42,951 nucleotides of DNA. Origin: Anaerolinea sp. (GTDB lineage: Bacteria > Chloroflexota > Anaerolineae > Aggregatilineales > UBA2796). The stretch lies in contig JACSRJ010000150.1 in the NCBI GenBank assembly GCA_014879835.1, positions 1-42,951 on the forward strand, given 5' to 3'. How positions within the stretch are numbered: the stretch's first letter is position 1; every line of letters starts with the position of its first letter. A program made the translations under genes and the position numbers. Under the pieces are notes generated by a model. The model saw only the letters and a program-made list of their open reading frames with translations, searched no databases and had not been told where the DNA came from. Positions 1 to 6,506 of the stretch are shown here, in pieces.

Positions 1-93
1 TCCTTATGGTTGAATCAGGCTGAGGGTGGGGCTTTCACGGGGAAAATCTAAAAACAACCTCACCAAAATCGTAAGGCAATTCCACATAAGCAG

Positions 94-122
94 TTGAACC
101 CTGATATAAGTTCGGCTATAAT
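94..122 (+). promoter_or_regulatory. Sigma70-type promoter of the lasso-like precursor gene
   Basis: A -35 box TTGAAC (94-99) and a perfect -10 box TATAAT (117-122) are separated by exactly 17 bases. Transcription would start near 129, giving a leader of about 70 bases before the preferred ATG at 200. This is the best promoter match in the window. It suggests that the precursor gene starts its own transcript, with the kinase gene reading on from it. Nothing else was recognised in bases 1-93. Confidence 0.7.
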
Positions 123-199
123 CATCATCAGTGCATTTTTCAAGGGGGAGTAAACCACCCATGATCAATCGTGACACAAAAAAACAAGGATTAACCTTG

Positions 200-328
200 A
201 TGAAGACTGAGAACAAAGACAAAAAAGCCAACTATGCCAAGCCCAGTTTGGTAAGGTATGGGGGAGTTGGGAAACATACACTCGGAACGGGTGGTAGTGC
301 GGGTGATAGTAACCTAGCGTTTTCATAG
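200..328 (+). CDS. Putative lasso-peptide-type RiPP precursor (42 aa)
   Basis: Seen: a 42-residue peptide with leader motif YAKPSLVRYGGVGKHT (residues 12-27), then L28 and a Gly-rich tail GTGGSAGDSNLAFS (29-42). Known: lasso leaders carry Y-x-x-P-x-L-x-x-x-G, which binds the PqqD-like recognition element, and a Thr at position -2 of the cleavage site. Here T27 is at -2 if cleavage falls before G29. Inference: core Gly1 would join Asp8 (residue 36) in an 8-residue ring with a 6-residue tail ending in Ser. Start chosen at ATG 200 because AAGGA lies at 186-190. ATG 161, preceded by GGGGGAG at 144-150, is a credible alternative that adds 13 residues. The gene next door is an HPr-kinase homologue, as in paeninodin-type clusters. 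The tail has few bulky residues to lock a threaded ring (only L39 and F41), so another RiPP class with the same leader is possible. Confidence 0.65.
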   Translation: MKTENKDKKANYAKPSLVRYGGVGKHTLGTGGSAGDSNLAFS

Positions 329-339
329 TTTTAATTGTC

Positions 340-1257
340 TTGAAGCGCTGCATTGTGTTTGGATCAACCATTCACTTGAACCGAATCCGATTTGAGATTG
401 TGCTTCAAACAACATTCAGTAACCAACCTACCATATCTGTTTTCGAGGATCAGTTTGATCCTTACTTCTTTTCTCTAAAAGACACCTTCTCCATCACTCC
501 CGATTCGGCAGTGATTAACTGGAGCCGCATCGGGACTTTCCTGATCAAACAAGGGTGCGAAGTTATCATAGCGCCTGATCCCGACGCTGATCAGGCGCTT
601 GTTTTCTCGTGTTTGCTGGGACGGGTCATGGCGATCCTGATGCACCAGCGGGGCAATCTGGTGCTGCACGCCAGTTCCCTCGAAATCGATGGCAAAGCGG
701 TCGGGATCGGCGCACATTCGGGCACAGGCAAATCAACCTTCGCCGCGTACCTCGCCACCCGGGGGCATGGGTATCTGACCGACGACATGATCCCCCTCAA
801 GACGGAGGATGGGGCTGGGCCACAGGTATATCCGGGCTTTCCCCTCGCCAAACTCCACCCGGAGACGGCGGCGGCCCTGAACATTCCTGCTGAACGAATC
901 ACCCCCATAAGCGCTGAGATGGACAAAAAGTTCGTGTCCTTCCCGCCCCGTGAAGACCCCATGCGGGACTATCCTCTGCACGCCCTGTACATCCTGAACG
1001 AGGGCCCTGAAGTGAGCCTCACCCGGATGCCCGTCCAGCAGGCGGTGATGGAACTGGTCACCCACAGCTTCAGCCGTATCTTTGCCCAAAACGAATTTCA
1101 GACCACCGGAGACAAGTCGCGGCTGCAAAAGACCCTTCAGCAGTGTGCGTGGCTTGCCGGGAAAATCCCAGTCTACCGCCTCACCCGCCCCCGCGATTTT
1201 GCCCTTCTGCCCCAGTTGGCGGCGCTTATCGAGGCCAACGTGCGCGAGGGTGGCTGA
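340..1257 (+). CDS. HPr kinase-like protein, candidate lasso-peptide Ser kinase
   Basis: This 305-aa protein resembles the C-terminal kinase domain of HPr kinase/phosphorylase. The Walker A loop SGTGKST lies at residues 127-133, and a conserved GHGYLTDD segment follows at about 142-149. The family normally phosphorylates HPr on Ser46, but homologues inside lasso clusters (ThcoK, PadeK) phosphorylate the C-terminal Ser of the precursor. The adjacent precursor, 11 bases upstream, ends in Ser, so that role is inferred here. The start is TTG at 340; no ATG occurs in frame until well inside the protein, so an alternative non-ATG start is possible. The first ~200 bases are AT-rich (about 40% GC by hand count at 361-420) while the P-loop region is about 65% GC (721-780). 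This is an unusual break inside one gene. Confidence 0.7.
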   Translation: MKRCIVFGSTIHLNRIRFEIVLQTTFSNQPTISVFEDQFDPYFFSLKDTFSITPDSAVINWSRIGTFLIKQGCEVIIAPDPDADQALVFSCLLGRVMAILMHQRGNLVLHASSLEIDGKAVGIGAHSGTGKSTFAAYLATRGHGYLTDDMIPLKTEDGAGPQVYPGFPLAKLHPETAAALNIPAERITPISAEMDKKFVSFPPREDPMRDYPLHALYILNEGPEVSLTRMPVQQAVMELVTHSFSRIFAQNEFQTTGDKSRLQKTLQQCAWLAGKIPVYRLTRPRDFALLPQLAALIEANVREGG

Positions 1258-1329
1258 GATAGTGGTTCTCATTCGACCCGATCTTTGTGACGAAGCGATT
1301 GAGGAGATACTCCTCAAAGCATTCTTCCT

Positions 1330-1360
1330 CCCCTCTCCTAGCCGTACTCAGCGGTCGCGG
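1330..1360. repeat. Dispersed intergenic repeat, copy A (short)
   Basis: Bases 1330-1352 are identical over 23 nt to 22027-22049, and 1350-1360 match 22072-22082. Copy A looks like copy B with the intervening ~23 bases missing. It sits in the gap between two convergent genes. No coding potential or transposase is visible. Confidence 0.6.
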
Positions 1361-1388
1361 GGGTGAGGGCTACCCCACCAATAATGCT

Positions 1389-2138
1389 TTACCCGCCCGC
1401 CGATCCCCGTCGGATATAGATATTGGTCTGGGAGCGTGCGCCGTCAATGGGGGCAAGCCCCATAAAAGCCCGCAGATTGTAGTCACCCAGAAAGCGTCCC
1501 GCCTGCACGAGGTAGCGCTCAACCTCGGCGTTATCGAGGATCAGATACCCACCCGGACGTACCTTGGGCGCGGCATGTTTGAGGCACGAAGGACGCGCCT
1601 GACCATCAACCAGCACCACATCAAAATGCCCGTCGGGGAAGGCATCAATGGCGGAGGCATAAGCCCAAAACGTGTACCCTGAAAATATCTGCCAATCGCT
1701 GAGATAGGCGTCAGGATCAGCCAGATCGGGTACCACCGCAGCGGGTTGTACCTCCACAAGGGGATCAGGCGGGATGTGACGCAGGCTGATCGCCGCCGGA
1801 TCAGGCAGTTTTGCCTTCCACCCCTCAAGTCTTTGAATCCAGTCCAGATCATGCTCAATGGAAATACAGGTAGCCCTGAGGCTGCCCCAAAACAAGGTGG
1901 AGCCGCCGCATCCGTACTCAAACACCTTAAGAGGGGGTCTGTCCTTGAGGGTTTGGCGCAGGAAGCGGGCCGCATCAAAGGTGATCCATGGGATGCGGTG
2001 GCGCAGCAGATAGTCCTTGCGCCGGGAGCGGTACCACGCGGGCAGATATTGAAGCTGTCCGGGGGCAAGCAGCGCCTCAAGGGAGGGAATGCGGTTACGC
2101 AAGAGAGGCAGATGGGTGAGGGGACGAATCAGCTTCAT
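1389..2138 (-). CDS. Class I SAM-dependent methyltransferase
   Basis: This 249-aa protein has a glycine-rich SAM-binding motif FEYGCGGST (residues 73-81), an acidic residue ending the second strand (SIEHD), and a later FDVVLVDGQARP segment typical of class I O-methyltransferase-like folds. The substrate cannot be told. It is transcribed toward the HPr-kinase gene and away from the exopolysaccharide block, and is GC-rich like the housekeeping part of the window. It may act on a polysaccharide or a small metabolite. Start ATG 2138 is the only good candidate. Confidence 0.65.
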   Translation of the reverse strand: MKLIRPLTHLPLLRNRIPSLEALLAPGQLQYLPAWYRSRRKDYLLRHRIPWITFDAARFLRQTLKDRPPLKVFEYGCGGSTLFWGSLRATCISIEHDLDWIQRLEGWKAKLPDPAAISLRHIPPDPLVEVQPAAVVPDLADPDAYLSDWQIFSGYTFWAYASAIDAFPDGHFDVVLVDGQARPSCLKHAAPKVRPGGYLILDNAEVERYLVQAGRFLGDYNLRAFMGLAPIDGARSQTNIYIRRGSAGG

Positions 2139-2373
2139 GGTGCTTAACGCTGCCTTCTTGGGTTTACTCCTCTCCTAAAACCTTGTTCAGGACCCAGTTG
2201 CATTCAGACCACCGCATCCTGCGCTCATTCTAACGAACTGTGTTTTAAGGGGCAATGGGGAGGAGCGGGGAGTGGCGAAAATTATGCTGCACAGGACTAT
2301 TGTGCTCTGTTACCGGTCATGAGGACATTTGATTATCTGCTCATTTGACCCTTGCCCACTACCTTCAAACTTC

Positions 2374-2402
2374 TCGACATAACCACTGCCCTGACGTATG
2401 AT
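2374..2402 (+). promoter_or_regulatory. Promoter of the exopolysaccharide operon
   Basis: A -35 box TCGACA (2374-2379) and a -10 box TATGAT (2397-2402) are 17 bases apart, each matching 5 of 6 consensus bases. A transcript would begin near 2409 and carry a leader of about 88 bases to the AsnB start. The rest of the 2139-2496 gap holds the palindrome listed next; I see no gene in it. Confidence 0.6.
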
Positions 2403-2420
2403 TTAGGAAGCGTGCAACCG

Positions 2421-2440
2421 TATCATGGTGGTTCATGATA
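2421..2440. promoter_or_regulatory. Perfect inverted repeat in the operon leader (operator candidate)
   Basis: TATCATG (2421-2427) and CATGATA (2434-2440) form perfect 7-base arms around a 6-base spacer. The site begins about 12 bases after the predicted transcription start, a typical position for a repressor operator. It is too AT-rich and the loop too short of a T tract to be an intrinsic terminator. The binding protein is unknown. Confidence 0.45.
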
Positions 2441-2496
2441 GGTCTGTTTGTGACAGCTCGCAATAAACGTCCTGTGCCTAGGAAGGTGAATGATCC

Positions 2497-4395
2497 ATGT
2501 GCGGAATCATCGGTGCAATGAGCTTCGGGCGGGCTTTTGAGGTCACCGAGACCTATATAAGCACTATGCGTGACGTGATGGCACATCGTGGACCAGACAG
2601 CGCAGGCGTTTGGATTTCACCAAACAAGAAGGTGGGTCTAGGGTTTCGACGGCTTGCGATCATTGACCTCTCTGACACTGCAAACCAGCCGATGAGCAAT
2701 GAGGACGGCTCGCTTTGGGTTGTTTTTAATGGTGAAATTTACAACCACGCTCAAATTCGGGCCGAACTGGAAGCAGTTGGTGGGCATACATGGAGAACGG
2801 ATCATTCGGATACCGAGGTCATTCTCCATGCCTTTGAGGAATGGGGCATTGAGTGTCTTGCACGCTTTCGGGGGATGTTTGCCATTGCGCTCTGGGATGA
2901 TCGAAACCGAGAACTGTGGCTTATTCGTGACCGCATTGGAATCAAACCCCTCTACTACAGCATCCATCATGAGCGTATCGTATTTGGTTCCGAAATTAAA
3001 GGCATACTTCAAGATCCAGAACAACCCCGTCAAGTAGAAGAAGAAGCTTTTTATCATTACCTCTCGTTTCTCACAACCCCTGCGCCTCAAACCTTATTCG
3101 CTGGGATCAAGAAGCTTGCCAGCGGGACATGGTTACGTATCCGAGACGACGGTCAGGTAACGGAGCAAAAATACTGGGATGTACTTGACCACACCCAGCC
3201 CCTTCAAGACGCATCAGAGGAGGAGATTGCTCAGCGCATTCTCTCCGAACTCAGAACTGCTGTACAGCTTCGCAAAGTGAGCGATGTTCCTGTCGGCGTT
3301 TTTTTATCCGGCGGGATCGATTCAAGTACCAATGCTGCACTCTTCTCAGAAGGCGAGACTGGACGAGTTAAAACCTTTACCATCGGGTACAACGGTCAAT
3401 ATCAGAGCTATCAGAACGAGACCCACTATGCACGTCTGATGGCAGGACTTGTGGGTTCTGAGCATCATGAACGGTTGCTCAAGGTTGATGACCTGATTAA
3501 TTTTTTACCTCAAATGGTTCACTTACAAGATGAACCTATCGCTGATCCGGTGTGTGTACCTGTGTACTATGTGTCCAAGTTGGCACGCGACAACGGTGTT
3601 GTTGTGTGTCAGGTGGGTGAGGGCGCAGATGAACTTTTTTGGGGATATCCAACTTGGAAACTTGCGCTCAATCTTCAGCGATACGACAATCTGCCTGTGC
3701 CTCAGGTATTTAAGCGTTTAGGGTTAGGCGTTTTACAAGGCTTAGGAAAATCACACAAGCTCTATTACGAATATCTGCGGCGAGGCTCATTGGGGCAGCC
3801 AGTCTTTTGGGGAGGAGCCGAGGGATTCACGGAAACTCAAAAGAAGCGTCTACTTTCACCGAGGCTGCGGGCTCGATTCAGTGGATTAACTTCTTGGGAG
3901 ACCATTAGACCCATTTGGGATCGATTTAAGACGAAGGCATGGGAGCGCAAACCTTTGCAGTGGATGACCTATCTTGATCTCAATATGCGCCTTCCTGAAC
4001 TGCTTCTGATGCGCGTAGACAAGATGAGTATGGGGGTCAGTTTGGAAGCACGAGTCCCATTTCTGGATCACAAATTCGTTGAACTTGCCATGAGTATCCC
4101 TGAAGCGCTCAAAACACGCGATGGGCACTTGAAGGTTTTGCTCAAAAAGTCCGTTCATGGGTTGATCCCCGACGAGTTGATCAATCGGGCTAAACAAGGC
4201 TTTGCAGTGCCCATATACGAGTGGTTCTTAGGACGTTTGGGTGATGTAGTGCGCCGTGAGTTGAATGATTTTTGCGTCCAGACTGATTTTCTGAATCCCT
4301 CAGAAGTTACACGTTATCTGGACGATAAACGCAGTGATAAAGTGTGGTACTTGTTTAACTTCGCCCTGTGGTGGAGAGAATATGTGCATAACTGA
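2497..4395 (+). CDS. asnB: Asparagine synthase-type glutamine-dependent amidotransferase
   Basis: This 632-aa protein is full length for the AsnB family. The N-terminal class II glutaminase domain is intact: nucleophile Cys2 in MCGIIG, plus the RLAIIDLS, FNGEIYN and HSDTEV motifs. The synthetase domain has the pyrophosphate loop SGGIDSS at 271-277. It transfers ammonia from glutamine to a carboxyl group activated with ATP. In polysaccharide clusters such enzymes are thought to amidate uronic acids. A strong site AGGAAGGTG (2480-2488) precedes ATG 2497. It opens the operon and overlaps the next gene by 14 bases. Lasso cyclases are remote relatives, but they usually lack the Cys2 glutaminase, so I do not assign it as the cyclase for the upstream precursor. 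Confidence 0.85.
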   Translation: MCGIIGAMSFGRAFEVTETYISTMRDVMAHRGPDSAGVWISPNKKVGLGFRRLAIIDLSDTANQPMSNEDGSLWVVFNGEIYNHAQIRAELEAVGGHTWRTDHSDTEVILHAFEEWGIECLARFRGMFAIALWDDRNRELWLIRDRIGIKPLYYSIHHERIVFGSEIKGILQDPEQPRQVEEEAFYHYLSFLTTPAPQTLFAGIKKLASGTWLRIRDDGQVTEQKYWDVLDHTQPLQDASEEEIAQRILSELRTAVQLRKVSDVPVGVFLSGGIDSSTNAALFSEGETGRVKTFTIGYNGQYQSYQNETHYARLMAGLVGSEHHERLLKVDDLINFLPQMVHLQDEPIADPVCVPVYYVSKLARDNGVVVCQVGEGADELFWGYPTWKLALNLQRYDNLPVPQVFKRLGLGVLQGLGKSHKLYYEYLRRGSLGQPVFWGGAEGFTETQKKRLLSPRLRARFSGLTSWETIRPIWDRFKTKAWERKPLQWMTYLDLNMRLPELLLMRVDKMSMGVSLEARVPFLDHKFVELAMSIPEALKTRDGHLKVLLKKSVHGLIPDELINRAKQGFAVPIYEWFLGRLGDVVRRELNDFCVQTDFLNPSEVTRYLDDKRSDKVWYLFNFALWWREYVHN

Positions 4396-5230
4396 AGATC
4401 TTTATGGGATGCAGAAAAGATTCTTGTTTGCCAAAACCTTGTTAGAGGTCAAAAGACCGAAGCGCGTGTTGGACGTTGGCTGTGGAACTGGGCAGAATCT
4501 TACTGTTCCTTTGGCAGAGTGTTTTCCTGAGACTCAATTCTTAGGCGTGGACATCGATAAAAAGAGTATTCAGTATGCTCAGGAGCAGTTCAAGATCAGT
4601 AACATTAGGTTCGCAAGCTTACAAGAGCTACCTTCAGAGGCTCTTTTTGACTTTCTCATTGCCTCAGAGGTAATTGAGCATACAGAACAACCCTCGGAAT
4701 TTCTTCGGTTTTTGAGCAGCCATGTAAATCCATCAGGTACGGTGCTGCTCACTTGCCCCAATGGTTACGGCCCTTTTGAATTCATGGCGCTGGTCGAGGC
4801 ACTCCTCAACGTCTCCGGGATTCAGGGGGTGCTACGAAAGGTAAAACATGCCATCCTAGGTAAGCCCCAAAACACGGAGGACATCACAGGGACATTGGCA
4901 GTGAGTCCTCATACAAACTTCTTCACACATAGGGAGATACGCAAGCTATTCGCAGCGAATGGCTTCACACTTGAACAATATAAAGCCCGAACTTTCCTAT
5001 GTGGGTATTTGATTGATAGTCTGTTGAAAGCATCTAGTGTCATTCAGTGGAATGCCCAAATCGCCAACAGACTTCCCGCATTCATGAACAGTGGTTGGAT
5101 GTTTGTCCTCAATAAAATAGGGGAAGTACCTAATCCTTATACATACCAGCGTGGCTACTACGCCCGATTCCGCAAAACTCTAAATGCCAAACGTTGGAAA
5201 ATCCCCCTAGACATCCATCACCATACATGA
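4382..5230 (+). CDS. Class I SAM-dependent methyltransferase
   Basis: This 282-aa protein carries the SAM motif VLDVGCGTGQN (residues 29-39), the acidic GVDID that follows, and an EVIEHTEQP post-motif, as in UbiE/MenG-like methyltransferases. ATG 4382 was chosen because GGAG lies at 4373-4376 and the start overlaps the end of the amidotransferase gene by 14 bases, so translation is probably coupled. An upstream in-frame start at 4334 would add 16 residues but would run deep into the preceding gene. Its stop overlaps the flippase start in an ATGA. A role in methylating a sugar or lipid-linked intermediate is inferred from context only. Confidence 0.75.
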   Translation: MCITEDLYGMQKRFLFAKTLLEVKRPKRVLDVGCGTGQNLTVPLAECFPETQFLGVDIDKKSIQYAQEQFKISNIRFASLQELPSEALFDFLIASEVIEHTEQPSEFLRFLSSHVNPSGTVLLTCPNGYGPFEFMALVEALLNVSGIQGVLRKVKHAILGKPQNTEDITGTLAVSPHTNFFTHREIRKLFAANGFTLEQYKARTFLCGYLIDSLLKASSVIQWNAQIANRLPAFMNSGWMFVLNKIGEVPNPYTYQRGYYARFRKTLNAKRWKIPLDIHHHT

Positions 5231-6444
5231 GACACATCGTTCAAGTACTCACTTTTGACGCCGGCTCAAAAATTGTATCGGGGTTGGTGAGTTTCTTACT
5301 TATCCGGTTTATGGCTGATAGTGAATATGCGAAATACACCTTCGCACTCTCTATCACCGCTGTGGTTATCGGCACTTTGGCATCAAGTTTTAACCGTATC
5401 TACATTGTTGGTTTCCAGCACCTGAATCTGGAGAAACGCTCAGCCTCCTTTTTGAGCCTACAGATCATTGGTGTTTTCGTAATGACAATCCTGCTGTCAC
5501 CGTTAGCAGTGGATGTAGGGCACGAATACTGGGTGATTCTGATCCTTATCCTTGCCACCTTGTTCACTGAGTATGTGCGGTCTATCTTTCAACAAGAGAT
5601 GCGGTTTCTACGATATTCATTGATTGATACTGCCCGAACTTTGCTATTCTGTATGGGGTTATTGTTGGTGATTCTTGTGCTCAAACTGCAACCGCACGCT
5701 GTAGAGGTCATTTTACTGCAAGCCGGCGCGGCTATGGTTGTTTTTTTTACCGCTTTTGGCAAGTCCTTTGCTTTGAAGGAAATGCTGCAGTTAGGTAAGG
5801 CTTTGAATCTCGCAAGAAGCATTATTCAGGGTCCGTATCGACATCTGTTCATATATTTTTTGCTGTTGGCATTTTTCTCTCAGCTTGATGTGTTTATGCT
5901 CAAAGTGATGGGGACAAATTTCCAGCTCGCTACCTACGGATCCGCTTTTCGGTATTACACCATTTTGATCATGGCGCTCAATTCTATTCATGCGGTGCTG
6001 CTGCCTGTGATACAAACCGCCACAACTATCCGCGATCTAGATCGCATTTATCACAACAATTTTCGGTTGCTTCGGGTTGTTGTACCGACTCTATTTATTG
6101 GGGCTTGGGCTGCGCAATGGATTATCCCATGGATTGACAAAGGGAGATACCCTGAGGCAATCACCGTTTTTCAGATTCTAGCCGCCTCAGCAGGGGTATC
6201 ACTAGCGTTCAGTCCTCATGTGAACGTGGTAATGCGTTTTGAGGATTTCAAGTTCTTGGTACTTGTTATTGCTTTGGGTTTGGTGCTCTCAATTGGACTC
6301 AATGTGGTGCTAATTCCGGCGTTTGGCGCTTCCGGCACAGCGGTGGCAACTCTTGCCTCTTTTGCTTTTGTCAATGGGATGATCTACATTCGGGCGCGCA
6401 GCCATCGACAGCGATTCAAACAGGTTCAACAGGACACACCATAG
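5227..6444 (+). CDS. Polysaccharide flippase, Wzx/MATE-like (oligosaccharide transporter)
   Basis: This 405-aa protein is almost entirely hydrophobic, with 10-12 predicted membrane helices, the polar N-terminal helix DAGSKIVSGLVSFLLIRF typical of Wzx/RfbX proteins, and a second-half repeat ending in VLIPAFGASGTAVATL. Known: the family moves undecaprenyl-linked repeat units across the membrane. ATG 5227 forms an ATGA overlap with the preceding stop, so I prefer it to an upstream TTG at 5194. It is one of the most AT-rich genes here (about 35% GC over 5821-5880 by hand count), consistent with foreign origin of the block. The specific glycan is unknown. Confidence 0.8.
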   Translation: MRHIVQVLTFDAGSKIVSGLVSFLLIRFMADSEYAKYTFALSITAVVIGTLASSFNRIYIVGFQHLNLEKRSASFLSLQIIGVFVMTILLSPLAVDVGHEYWVILILILATLFTEYVRSIFQQEMRFLRYSLIDTARTLLFCMGLLLVILVLKLQPHAVEVILLQAGAAMVVFFTAFGKSFALKEMLQLGKALNLARSIIQGPYRHLFIYFLLLAFFSQLDVFMLKVMGTNFQLATYGSAFRYYTILIMALNSIHAVLLPVIQTATTIRDLDRIYHNNFRLLRVVVPTLFIGAWAAQWIIPWIDKGRYPEAITVFQILAASAGVSLAFSPHVNVVMRFEDFKFLVLVIALGLVLSIGLNVVLIPAFGASGTAVATLASFAFVNGMIYIRARSHRQRFKQVQQDTP

Positions 6445-6506
6445 ACAATTCCATAGCGGAGAAGTGCCCCAGATAAGCTTAAAAAGAGCAATGGGTAGAT
6501 CAGCAC

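Noticed and set aside
131-199. GTG 131 as start of the precursor
   Set aside because: It would begin at the predicted transcription start with no ribosome-binding site; ATG 161 and ATG 200 are better supported.
4-231. 75-aa minus-strand reading frame over the precursor promoter
   Set aside because: No ribosome-binding site and no family motif. It lies antisense to a clear promoter and precursor gene.
2638-3090. 150-aa minus-strand frame within the amidotransferase gene
   Set aside because: Shadow of the real gene: no start site, no recognisable domain, and the opposite strand carries all AsnB motifs.
2497-4395. AsnB-type gene as the lasso cyclase
   Set aside because: The intact Cys2 glutaminase domain and the polysaccharide operon context fit a standard glutamine-dependent amidotransferase.
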